Shown here: positions 1 to 6,723 of the stretch, one piece after another
Position numbering within the stretch: the first letter of the stretch is position 1
Layout: every line of letters starts with the position of its first letter
NCBI GenBank assembly: GCA_051881895.1
Contig: JBJEQT010000071.1
Coordinates: 1-15,198, forward strand
Length of the DNA stretch: 15,198 nucleotides
DNA from: UBA3818 sp051881895
GTDB lineage: Bacteria > Bacillota > Clostridia > Oscillospirales > Ruminococcaceae
Direction: 5' to 3'
The notes under the pieces: model-generated
Databases searched by the model: none
Seen by the model: the letters and a program-made list of their open reading frames with translations, nothing else
What the model was told of the DNA's origin: nothing
Program-made: the position numbers and the translations under genes

Positions 1-6
1 ACCATT

Positions 7-537
7 ATGAAATCACTGCAGACCATTCAAAAGACCTTTCGGGTTCTTCAGATCCTAACCAAAATTGCCATGATTTTTGGCATTGTCGGCGCAGTTCTCT
101 GCGCTGTCGGCTGTGCGTGTGTCGTTGCATGGCACAACGGAGGGCAGGCGCTTACCCTTTTTGGCCAGCCGGTAGTACTATATGACGGCGGCGAGGGTGT
201 AAACCAGACGCTGGCTGTGCTGCTTTCCGATCTTGTCATGTTGACTGCAGAAGCGATCCTGCTGGCTTTCGCCTATGGATATTTTAAGACAGAACAGGCG
301 GAGGGAACTCCTTTTACGGAAAACGGCGCAAACCTTCTTAAAAAGCTGGGGATCCGCTGCATCTATTTGCCCATTGTGTCGATTGTGATCTCATCCGTCA
401 TTCAGACCTACCTGGATGCAGAGAAAACCGGTCATATCGGCAATCTGCCTGGCTTGGTTACAGGCATTACCCTGATTCTGGCTTCTCTCATTTTCCGATA
501 CGGCGCAGAACTGGAAAAGAGAGAAGTGCATCAATGA
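7..537 (+). CDS. DUF2975-like integral membrane protein
   Basis: A 176-residue protein with four hydrophobic segments (about residues 18-42, 66-92, 117-134 and 146-165). The short motif GTPFT near residue 100 and the C-terminal IFRYGAEL are typical of the DUF2975 membrane proteins of Firmicutes, whose function is unknown. Many of those sit beside a small Xre-type DNA-binding protein (YozG-like) and may form a regulatory pair. No such partner follows here, and the upstream side lies outside the window. The ATG is only 6 bases from the window edge, so the ribosome site cannot be judged and the start could lie further upstream. The next gene in the same direction begins 105 bases later. The family call rests on recognition of these motifs only. 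Confidence 0.7.
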   Translation: MKSLQTIQKTFRVLQILTKIAMIFGIVGAVLCAVGCACVVAWHNGGQALTLFGQPVVLYDGGEGVNQTLAVLLSDLVMLTAEAILLAFAYGYFKTEQAEGTPFTENGANLLKKLGIRCIYLPIVSIVISSVIQTYLDAEKTGHIGNLPGLVTGITLILASLIFRYGAELEKREVHQ

Positions 538-590
538 AGTATCGACCTTTTTTGAACCGGTGTGCATGCGGCACTGAAAAAGGATAGAAA

Positions 591-599
591 TTATCCACA
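591..599 (+). promoter_or_regulatory. Perfect DnaA-box 9-mer (TTATCCACA)
   Basis: The 9-mer TTATCCACA, the strict consensus for DnaA binding, lies between the first two genes, about 45 bases before the second. No second box or AT-rich unwinding region is nearby, so this is not an origin. It could be a DnaA regulatory site or chance. Confidence 0.25.
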
Positions 600-642
600 G
601 AACGATTCACGGAATACAAACAGCGACAGGTGGGGTAGACAG

Positions 643-825
643 ATGAAAAAGAATAGAAAAGTAGTGATTGGGTGCAGCGTTGTTGCCGCAATTTGTTTTG
701 GGATTGTCAGCTACGGCTATTTTTATCGTGGGCGGATGGGACTTGGCTGGACCTTTGCTCTTTTGGCTGTCGCGCAGCTGACGATAGCATTGACGAATGG
801 TATCCTATCCAGGAAAAACAGGTAG
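643..825 (+). CDS. Small two-helix membrane protein, unknown function
   Basis: A 60-residue protein starting MKKNRK. It has a basic N-terminus, a first hydrophobic helix at about residues 7-27, a short turn with YRGRMG, a second helix at about 34-54, and a basic tail (SRKNR). The ATG follows a purine-rich AGGTGG about 10 bases upstream. An in-frame extension to 562 has no hydrophobic or family signal, so I chose the internal start. This layout is common among unnamed small membrane proteins of Clostridia. It follows the DUF2975-like gene by 105 bases and is followed by a strong terminator, so the two may be cotranscribed. I do not recognise a family. Confidence 0.5.
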   Translation: MKKNRKVVIGCSVVAAICFGIVSYGYFYRGRMGLGWTFALLAVAQLTIALTNGILSRKNR

Positions 826-894
826 GGCGAAAGTTGAGAGGCGCAAGAAAAGGAATAAAACAAAGCTGTGTTTGGCAATCAACTTATTTTCGGC

Positions 895-933
895 AAAAAA
901 AGACGGCGCAAAGTATTTTTGCGCCGTCTTTTT
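895..933 (+). terminator. Rho-independent terminator
   Basis: The stem GACGGCGCAAA (902-912) pairs with TTTGCGCCGTC (918-928) around a 5-base loop and is followed by five T. An A-run precedes the stem, so it could act in both directions. It ends the two small membrane-protein genes. From here to 1088 I see no gene on either strand. Confidence 0.9.
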
Positions 934-1088
934 GTATCGCCTTTTTCGTTTTTGTTTTGCTGGATTCAAATGATTTTCCTGTGTGGCTTGTCCAACGCCA
1001 GACGAGGGCTCTCTGTTTGCGTACCGCTTCCTGCATCGCAGCCTGCTGGCAGGATTTCAATACAACAGGGTCGCTTTCCGGAAGCCGC

Positions 1089-1598
1089 TCACTGTCCGAT
1101 TGGCGCCAAAACCGCTTTCCCCTGCGCCAAAGACTGGGGCAAATCTAAAATTCGTTGATTTTGGCTGCCGCGGAACAGCAGTGTCAAATCCCGCTGGGCC
1201 AGAACAAAAGGACCGTCCACCAGGAAATCCCCTTCCTGCAGCAGGGCCATCACATCGGGGTCCTGTTCCTCTATCAGCTTTTCAAATATACTACCTGTAT
1301 AAATAAATAAGTTTAATCCTAATTTTTTGATTTCCTGCGCCAGCGGCAGCAACGCTTTCGCCTGGCAAAGAGGCTCTCCGCCGGAAAAGGTAACGCCATC
1401 CAACAGGGGATTCTTTTTGATTTCCGCCAGAATTTTTTCCGGTTCGCAGTCGTAGCCGCCGGAAAAATCATGGGTTTCGGGGTTGTGACAGCCCTCGCAA
1501 TGATGAGGGCAGCCCTGTACAAAAACGGTGAAGCGGATGCCCGGGCCATCCACGATGGACTCCCGGACGACTCCCGCCAGCCGGATCGGTTTTGACAT
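1089..1598 (-). CDS. nrdG: Anaerobic ribonucleoside-triphosphate reductase activating protein
   Basis: A 169-residue radical-SAM activase. It uses a [4Fe-4S] cluster and S-adenosylmethionine to generate the glycyl radical on the class III ribonucleotide reductase NrdD. The cluster motif is CPHHCEGC (CxxxCxxC), preceded by the NrdG-typical VDGPGIRFTVFVQGCP and followed by the SAM-binding FSGGEPL. The length is normal for the family. An upstream in-frame ATG at 1607 abuts the Shine-Dalgarno GAGAGG with no spacing, while the ATG at 1598 has a 9-base spacer, so I take the start MSKPIRL. It lies 117 bases downstream of nrdD on the same strand, its usual partner. A terminator-like hairpin lies between them, so nrdG may be expressed at a lower level by read-through. 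Confidence 0.96.
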   Translation of the reverse strand: MSKPIRLAGVVRESIVDGPGIRFTVFVQGCPHHCEGCHNPETHDFSGGYDCEPEKILAEIKKNPLLDGVTFSGGEPLCQAKALLPLAQEIKKLGLNLFIYTGSIFEKLIEEQDPDVMALLQEGDFLVDGPFVLAQRDLTLLFRGSQNQRILDLPQSLAQGKAVLAPIGQ

Positions 1599-1625
1599 AA
1601 CAAACATCCTCTCGTAAAAAGGTAT

Positions 1626-1660
1626 AAATCATCTGATTTTGAGCGAAAAACAGATGATTT
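1626..1660. repeat. 10-bp perfect inverted repeat between nrdD and nrdG
   Basis: AAATCATCTG (1626-1635) and CAGATGATTT (1651-1660) are exact reverse complements separated by 15 bases. In the nrdD-nrdG transcript this forms a hairpin in the leader of nrdG, ending 12 bases before the Shine-Dalgarno. No T-run follows it in that direction, so it is not a normal terminator. It could be a processing or stability element, or an operator. Confidence 0.6.
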
Positions 1661-1678
1661 TAGCTCTTTTTTCAAAGA

Positions 1679-1704
1679 AAAAGGCGGACGCTTGCCCGCC
1701 TTTT
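1679..1704 (-). terminator. Terminator-like hairpin after nrdD
   Basis: On the minus strand AAAAGGCGG pairs with CCGCCTTTT around an 8-base loop, and the run TTTTTCTTT lies at its 3' side. It starts 12 bases after the nrdD stop codon. The GC stem is only five pairs, so partial termination with read-through into nrdG is plausible. Confidence 0.65.
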
Positions 1705-1715
1705 ATTCTTTTGGG

Positions 1716-4052
1716 TTAAATCTGTTCCACATCGGACACGCCGTGTTTCACACGATCGTGCTCTTCGGCGCGCTTAGCGTTGTTCCAATGATCCATTGTG
1801 CCTACCAGATAACCGGTGATGCGGCGGATTCTCTCGAATGCCTCGCTTCCGTCTCCCTCATGGCGCCCGCAGCCGGGACATTCATTGTCGATGATGCCGG
1901 TATAGCCGCAGCAGGGGTCCCGGTCGACCGGATGGTTGATGGAACCGTAGCCGATACCCGACTCTTTCATGCAGCGAACGACCTTTTCAAAAGCGTCCAG
2001 GTTCTTCAGCGGATCGCCGTCCATTTCGATATAGGAGATATGGCCGCCGTTGGTCAGATTGTGATACGGAGCCTCCAGGCGGATTTTATCAAAGGCGGAG
2101 ATATTGTAGTACACCGGAACGTGGAACGAGTTGGTGTAATAATCCCGATCGGTCACGCCGGGGATAATGCCGTATTTTTGTTTATCGATGCGGACGAACC
2201 GGCCGGAAAGTCCTTCTGCGGGGGTGGCGATCAACGAATAGTTAAATCCGGTTTTTTCGCACATTTCGTCCATCCGTTTGCGCATGTAACCCACGATGTC
2301 CAAGCCGAGGTTCTGGGCTTCCTGGGATTCACCGTGATGCTTACCAATCAGCGCTTTCAGACATTCTGCAAGGCCAATGAAACCGACGGTGAGGGTGCCG
2401 TGCTTGAGCACCTCGCCCACCTCGTCATTCGGGCCCAGTTTATCCGAATCCAGCCAAACGCCCTGCCCCATGAGGAAGGGGTAGTTGCGGACTTTTTTGG
2501 CTGCCTGGATTTTATAGCGGGCCATCAGCTGATTGGACACCAAATCCAGCATACGATCCAGCTGATCGAAGAAAAAGTCCACATTGCCGTTGGCTTTGAT
2601 CGCCAGACGGGGCAGATTGATGGAGGTAAAGCTTAAGTTGCCGCGGCCGCAGGTTACTTCACGGGTGCGGTCATAGTTATTGGCCATAACACGGGTCCGG
2701 CAGCCCATATAGGCCACTTCGGTATTGTAGTCGCCCTCTTTGTAATACTGGAGGTTGAACGGCGCGTCGAGGAAAGAGAAGTTGGGGAACAGCCGTTTGG
2801 CCGATACCCGGCAAGCCAATTTAAACAAATCATAGTTGGGGTCGCCCGGATTATAGTTGACCCCTTCTTTTACCTTGAAGATATGGATGGGGAAGATCGG
2901 CGTTTCACCGTTGCCCAGGCCTGCGTCCTCCGCTTTGAGAATGCACTCGATGACCATCCGGCCCTCGGGAGAGGTATCGGTGCCGTAGTTGATGGAGGAA
3001 AAAGGAACCTGCGCGCCGGCGCGGGAGTGCATGGTGTTCAGGTTGTGGACCAGCGCCTCCATTGCCTGATAGGTAGAACGATGGGTCTCTTTTTTGGCAT
3101 TTTTCACTGCGAACCGCTGGATTTTTTCCACCAGCTCTTCCGAAACATATTTGGCCAGCTCCGGCGCCTCACATTCATGATAGCCGTTATCGTCGGCCAA
3201 GACAGGATAAAGGCCGCTTTGTTTTTCCACATCGGCCGCGATTTGCTTAGCGACCGCTTCGCCGTCTTCCAGGCCGCCCAGCAATTCCAGCGCCCTTCCT
3301 ACGTTGCGGGAATAGATCCGGCGATAGGTTTTGCGCACGCCGGGAGCCATGCCGTAATCAAAGTTGGGGATGCTCTGGCCGCCGTGCTGGTCGTTCTGGT
3401 TGGACTGGATGGCGATACAGGCCAACGCTGAATAGCTGGCGATATCATTGGGTTCCCGCAAAAAGCCGTGACCGGTGCAGAAGCCGTCTTTAAACAGTTT
3501 GACAATATCGATTTGGCAGCAGGTGGTGGTCAGCGTGTAGAAATCCAGATCGTGGATGTGGATATCTCCCTCCGCATGGGCTTTGGAGAACACCGGATCC
3601 AGCACGTACATTTCGCAGAACTGCTTGGATCCCTCGGAGCCGTATTTCAGCATAGTGCCCATGGGGGTATCGCCGTCGATGTTGGCGTTTTCCCGCTTAA
3701 TGTCGTTGTCTGCCGCCGGTTTGAAAGTAAGGTCCTCATAAATGCGCATCAACTTGGTGTTCATGTCACGGACACGGGTACGTTCTGCCCGATAGAGAAT
3801 GAATTCCTTCGCGGTGCGGGCATGTCCGTTTTCGATGAGGATCTTCTCTACCGCATCCTGCACCTGCTCCACTGCGGGGCGGGTTTCATGCAGCTCGTCG
3901 GTCCGGTAAGCGATGACCTTTTGGGTCAGCTCTTCCGCCATTTCCCTGTCGTTGCCGCCCAGAACCTGTGCTGCCTTATAAATAGCGTCGGTTATCTTGG
4001 TAGAATCAAAAGGGACCTGCCGTCCGTCTCGCTTGATAATCATTTCAATCAT
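1716..4052 (-). CDS. nrdD: Anaerobic (class III) ribonucleoside-triphosphate reductase
   Basis: A 778-residue enzyme that reduces ribonucleoside triphosphates to deoxyribonucleotides using an oxygen-sensitive glycyl radical. Residues about 4-95 form the ATP-cone allosteric domain (starting IIKRDGRQVPFD). The catalytic barrel follows, with HIHDLDFY, TTTCCQIDI and the MGCRTRV segment. Near the C-terminus, Cys714, Cys715, Cys725 and Cys728 form the metal-binding cluster (DPCCGYTG and CPGCG). The radical site is Gly747 in RITGYLVG. The length is normal and the frame is intact. The ATG at 4052 has AAAGGAC 8-9 bases upstream; a second in-frame ATG follows four codons later. The activase nrdG follows on the same strand. 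A strong promoter and an NrdR-box palindrome lie upstream, indicating control by the NrdR repressor. Confidence 0.98.
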   Translation of the reverse strand: MIEMIIKRDGRQVPFDSTKITDAIYKAAQVLGGNDREMAEELTQKVIAYRTDELHETRPAVEQVQDAVEKILIENGHARTAKEFILYRAERTRVRDMNTKLMRIYEDLTFKPAADNDIKRENANIDGDTPMGTMLKYGSEGSKQFCEMYVLDPVFSKAHAEGDIHIHDLDFYTLTTTCCQIDIVKLFKDGFCTGHGFLREPNDIASYSALACIAIQSNQNDQHGGQSIPNFDYGMAPGVRKTYRRIYSRNVGRALELLGGLEDGEAVAKQIAADVEKQSGLYPVLADDNGYHECEAPELAKYVSEELVEKIQRFAVKNAKKETHRSTYQAMEALVHNLNTMHSRAGAQVPFSSINYGTDTSPEGRMVIECILKAEDAGLGNGETPIFPIHIFKVKEGVNYNPGDPNYDLFKLACRVSAKRLFPNFSFLDAPFNLQYYKEGDYNTEVAYMGCRTRVMANNYDRTREVTCGRGNLSFTSINLPRLAIKANGNVDFFFDQLDRMLDLVSNQLMARYKIQAAKKVRNYPFLMGQGVWLDSDKLGPNDEVGEVLKHGTLTVGFIGLAECLKALIGKHHGESQEAQNLGLDIVGYMRKRMDEMCEKTGFNYSLIATPAEGLSGRFVRIDKQKYGIIPGVTDRDYYTNSFHVPVYYNISAFDKIRLEAPYHNLTNGGHISYIEMDGDPLKNLDAFEKVVRCMKESGIGYGSINHPVDRDPCCGYTGIIDNECPGCGRHEGDGSEAFERIRRITGYLVGTMDHWNNAKRAEEHDRVKHGVSDVEQI

Positions 4053-4165
4053 GTTACAACGTCCTTTCTGTTTTTACAAAGTGAATCAAAGGAGACCGCC
4101 GGCATATACCCGATGGACGGAAATTACTCACTGTATACTACACATGCGGTTATTCATAAATCAAC

Positions 4166-4183
4166 ACCACAATATATTGTGGT
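4166..4183. promoter_or_regulatory. NrdR box (perfect 18-bp palindrome)
   Basis: ACCACAATATATTGTGGT is a perfect palindrome whose core fits the NrdR-box consensus (acaCwATATaTwGtgt) at nearly every position. It lies about 10-25 bases downstream of the predicted start point of nrdD. A degenerate second site (4195-4210, right half TATAGCGA) overlaps the -10 box, with centres 28 bases apart. NrdR boxes usually occur in pairs; the second one here is weak. Confidence 0.85.
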
Positions 4184-4198
4184 CTGCGAACAGTCTTT

Positions 4199-4227
4199 AT
4201 TGTATAGCGAGGGAGATGAAAAGTCAA
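4199..4227 (-). promoter_or_regulatory. nrdD promoter (TTGACT-17-TACAAT)
   Basis: On the minus strand the -35 box TTGACT (4227-4222) and -10 box TACAAT (4204-4199) are separated by exactly 17 bases. The predicted start point near 4192 gives a leader of about 140 bases containing the NrdR palindrome. Confidence 0.8.
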
Positions 4228-4297
4228 TAGAAAGACAAGATTTTGGATACTTCGCCCAAACTTTGTCACTTTGCACAATTTTCAGATGATTCTCCTG

Positions 4298-4942
4298 TTA
4301 CAGCAGCGTTAGCAGACCCATGACCAAAAGGGTGACGCCGCTCAGCCATGACAAATCAAAGCAGGCGCGGTCGGCTGCTTTTCGGCCGGCGGCCCCGCCT
4401 GCCAGAATACAGAATAGATTCAGGGCGGCACAGCAGAAAAAAACGGCCCAGGGAGAAAGCCCGGAAAACCCGCCGCCCAGCCCGGCAGCCACCCCGTCGA
4501 CGGACAGGGCCAGAGCCAGCGCCACCGATTCACCGGCGGAAAGGATAAGGGAACGGTCGGTATCCGCGGCGGCAGGATCGGCCCATACCCGCAGCAAAAA
4601 GCGCATTTGCAAAAAGGAGAACGAAATCTCCCGTCCCGGCTGCGGCAAACGGCGTATCAGCCGCTTGAGGGTGCTGTCGAACAGCTTAAAAAGTCCCGAT
4701 CCGCACAAAATGAGGCAGGGCAGCCAGGATACCAGCGCCTTGGGCAGAAAGGGCGCAAGCCATCCCGCCGCCAGAATGGAGAAGGACAGCGCGGCTGCGG
4801 ATACCGCCGACAGCACCAGCGCCGAACCGGTGGGAATGCGGATCTGACCGGTGCCGAATCCGAAAGCGGCGGCAAAGGTGTCGGCGCAGACGGCGGCGCT
4901 GAGAAAAAAGATACGGAAAAAAGAGAGTAAAACCGCTTCCAT
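4298..4942 (-). CDS. ytaF: YtaF-like sporulation membrane protein (MntP family)
   Basis: A 214-residue, strongly hydrophobic protein with about six membrane helices arranged as an inverted repeat. Each half carries the family's conserved acidic site: Asp21 in VCADTFAAAFGFG and Asp149 in LSVDGVAAGLGGG. Between them, ADPAAADTDRS (121-131) matches the polar insert with acidic and small residues seen in YtaF proteins of spore formers, which separates it from plain MntP manganese exporters. Its substrate is unproven; manganese is suggested by family. The start is well supported by GGGAGGA seven bases upstream. It is divergent from the oxidoreductase gene. No terminator follows, so transcripts may run into the nrdD promoter region. 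Confidence 0.75.
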   Translation of the reverse strand: MEAVLLSFFRIFFLSAAVCADTFAAAFGFGTGQIRIPTGSALVLSAVSAAALSFSILAAGWLAPFLPKALVSWLPCLILCGSGLFKLFDSTLKRLIRRLPQPGREISFSFLQMRFLLRVWADPAAADTDRSLILSAGESVALALALSVDGVAAGLGGGFSGLSPWAVFFCCAALNLFCILAGGAAGRKAADRACFDLSWLSGVTLLVMGLLTLL

Positions 4943-5123
4943 TCCAAAATCCTCCCTTCCAAATCAGCCGCGCGTTTTCGACAGGGCGGCTTGGAGCCCT
5001 TTGCCTATTTTATGCGGAAGAAAAACGGAAGGTCCCTGCGGCGGCTTGCAAACAGGTGTGAAATGGAGTAATCTAACAATAAAAGAAGCGTCTCCGCCAG
5101 GCAGGGCGGCGAAAGGAGAAGGT

Positions 5124-6092
5124 ATGGAAATGTTTCGTTTTGGAATCATGGGCGCGGCGAAAATAGGCGCTAAATTCTGCGATGCGGTGCGCCAAATACC
5201 GGGAGCGCAGGTGGCGGCGGTGTCCAGCAAGAGCCAGGAGCGGGCGGATGCGTTTGCCAAGGCCAACGGCGTGCCGTCGGCTTACGGCGACTACCGCCAG
5301 ATGCTGGCGCGTCCGGATATCGACGGGGTATATATTGATACCACCAACAATTTTCACTATGAGAATATGCTGCTGTGTCTGGAATACGGAAAGCCGTTTT
5401 TGTGCGAAAAAGCCTTTACCATTACCAAGGAGCAGGCGCAGGAGGTATTTGCCAAAGCGGAGGAAAAGGGCCTGTTTTCCATGGAGGCCATGTGGAGCCG
5501 CTTTACCCCCGCCGTGCAGAAAGCAAAAGAGTGGATCGACAGCGGCCGAATCGGACAGGTCAATTTGGCAAACTATCAGTTCTGCTTTGTATCCGGAAAC
5601 GATGCTTCGCACCGGCTGAACGCCCCGGAATTGGGCGGCGGAGCCAATCGGGACATTGGGGTCTACGCGTTTGAAATCCTGTCTTACCTGGTGAATCAGC
5701 CTCTGTTGGAGGCAAAGACCATGACCAGCCGCTTCCCCTACGGCTCCGATTGTACCGACGGGATGCTTTTGCGGTTTGAACATGCCATTGCTTCGACGCA
5801 GGTGAGCTTTCGCGCCATCGCGCCGGAGACAGCGTGGTTCTGCGGCGATCGGGGAAGCATTCAGCTTTTGGGCGGACACAAAGGTGCCGGCGCGGTGCTG
5901 TATGGGCCGGACCGGCAGGAAACGGAGCGGTTTGAGCAGCCGGAAGAAAATGGCTTTGTGTATGAAATCGAAGAATTTATCAGGGGCGTGCGGGAGCAAA
6001 AGCTGGAAAGCGACGTGATCCCCCATCGGGATACGCTTTTGTGCATGGAACTGTTTGATTTGTGCGACTGGGAAAACCCGTGGGAGAAGTAA
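5124..6092 (+). CDS. Gfo/Idh/MocA-family NAD(P)-dependent oxidoreductase
   Basis: A 322-residue protein. The N-terminal Rossmann fold opens with GIMGAAKIG (residues 7-15) for NAD(P) binding. At residues 95-96, CEKA replaces the usual EKP and supplies the family's catalytic lysine (Lys96). The C-terminal alpha/beta domain carries GGGANRDIGVY (171-181), with Asp177 as the expected catalytic-site residue. The overall pattern is closest to the dihydrodiol or sugar dehydrogenase branch, but the substrate cannot be read from sequence. The frame stays open back to 4851, but the Shine-Dalgarno AAAGGAGA sits 5-7 bases before the ATG at 5124 and the Rossmann fold starts there. It is followed after 4 bases by a hypothetical gene, probably an operon. 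A weak promoter (TTGCAA-17-TAATCT) may lie near 5048-5076. Confidence 0.92.
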   Translation: MEMFRFGIMGAAKIGAKFCDAVRQIPGAQVAAVSSKSQERADAFAKANGVPSAYGDYRQMLARPDIDGVYIDTTNNFHYENMLLCLEYGKPFLCEKAFTITKEQAQEVFAKAEEKGLFSMEAMWSRFTPAVQKAKEWIDSGRIGQVNLANYQFCFVSGNDASHRLNAPELGGGANRDIGVYAFEILSYLVNQPLLEAKTMTSRFPYGSDCTDGMLLRFEHAIASTQVSFRAIAPETAWFCGDRGSIQLLGGHKGAGAVLYGPDRQETERFEQPEENGFVYEIEEFIRGVREQKLESDVIPHRDTLLCMELFDLCDWENPWEK

Positions 6093-6096
6093 AAAG

Positions 6097-6627
6097 ATGG
6101 CGCAGTTGGAACTGACAAGAGGAGAATACGGTCTGGAAGGGGAAATACATCTGCCCGCCTGGGAAAACTGGCGGATGGAAGAGGAAGCGCGTCCCGTCCG
6201 TCTGGATTTTGGCGGGGACCGGGTGGATGAGGGGCAGGAACTGACCGAAAGCTACCGAAAAGCGCTGGCCTATCTGTTTACCTCGCAGGAGCAGGTGAAG
6301 AACGCGATTCTGGGCGGAATTTTACAGCACCTGGCCGACGAGGAAGCGGACCTGCTGGGCGGCTGTCTGGAAGATGATTTCAGCATGCCCGGTCTGCCCC
6401 GGGCACAGGAAACAGCCGATTTGCTGGGGGAGCTGCAGTTGGAAGAGATCCATGTGCTGCCGGTGGAAAAGGACGGCCTTTGCTATATGGGCTATGCCTT
6501 TGGCTGCCGCTGGGACGAGGACGGTTTGGGCGTGATGGTTCACGGCTGCCGGGTCGTGGAAGTAGGCGGCCGGGACACCGCGCTGCTGTGCTGGCTGGCA
6601 GAGGACGACCTAAGACATTTCCATTGA
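6097..6627 (+). CDS. Hypothetical acidic protein (possibly DUF6985-like C-terminus)
   Basis: A 176-residue soluble, very acidic protein with no signal peptide or membrane helix. The N-terminal half has the pattern LTRGEYGLEGEIHLPAWENW; a helical middle section follows. The C-terminal part contains GYAFGCRWDEDGLGV and RVVEVGGRDTA (about residues 125-163). This W-D-E-x-G-L-G-V pattern is familiar from small bacterial proteins of the DUF6985 type, some of which lie near SMI1/immunity-like genes, but I hold this loosely. The start at 6097 has GGGAGAAG 7-8 bases upstream, inside the 3' end of the oxidoreductase gene, so the two are likely cotranscribed and perhaps translationally coupled. Its stop codon TGA lies within the -35 box of the next gene's promoter. 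Confidence 0.75.
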   Translation: MAQLELTRGEYGLEGEIHLPAWENWRMEEEARPVRLDFGGDRVDEGQELTESYRKALAYLFTSQEQVKNAILGGILQHLADEEADLLGGCLEDDFSMPGLPRAQETADLLGELQLEEIHVLPVEKDGLCYMGYAFGCRWDEDGLGVMVHGCRVVEVGGRDTALLCWLAEDDLRHFH

Positions 6628-6652
6628 CTTTTGGCCGGTCAAATCCTATAAT
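6624..6652 (+). promoter_or_regulatory. Promoter of M24 peptidase gene (TTGACT-17-TATAAT)
   Basis: A near-consensus SigA-type promoter. The -35 box (6624-6629) contains the stop codon of the preceding gene and the -10 box is a perfect TATAAT (6647-6652). The peptidase gene is therefore a separate transcription unit that can also receive read-through. Confidence 0.85.
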
Positions 6653-6675
6653 AAAGGGGAAAAAAGCGGTTTTTT

Positions 6676-6694
6676 CCGGTTTATGGAAAACCGG
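6676..6694 (+). repeat. Hairpin in the peptidase mRNA leader
   Basis: CCGGTTT (6676-6682) pairs with AAACCGG (6688-6694) around five bases. It lies in the roughly 65-base leader, 16 bases before the Shine-Dalgarno. No T-run follows. It may stabilise the transcript; a regulatory role is unproven. Confidence 0.45.
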
Positions 6695-6723
6695 AATCTG
6701 AAAGAATGTTAGGAGAGAGCAAA

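Noticed and set aside
534..587. A 17-codon frame overlapping the stop of the DUF2975-like gene (ATGA)
   Set aside because: Too short, with no similarity to the HTH partner expected there; kept only as a remark in the findings.
868..1306. Plus-strand frames downstream of the first terminator (868-1158, 983-1306)
   Set aside because: One crosses the terminator and both run antisense into nrdG; no ribosome site and no domain.
4127..4145. GTATAC-centred near-palindrome as a second NrdR box
   Set aside because: The outer positions do not match the consensus, and its centre is 39 bases from the good box, an unsuitable spacing.
1692..4289. Long open frames on the plus strand opposite nrdD (1692-2636, 2883-3431, 3468-4289)
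   Set aside because: Antisense to a full-length, clearly functional nrdD. Their translations have no family motifs and lack convincing ribosome sites; open antisense frames are expected in G+C-rich coding sequence.
4283..4291. CAGATGATT also occurs in the nrdD-nrdG inverted repeat (1651-1659)
   Set aside because: A single shared 9-mer without dyad structure at the second place; chance is the simpler explanation.
4851..5123. A 91-codon N-terminal extension of the Gfo/Idh/MocA gene
   Set aside because: It overlaps the 5' end of the divergent YtaF-like gene, has low-complexity composition, and an ideal Shine-Dalgarno sits before the ATG at 5124 where the Rossmann fold begins.
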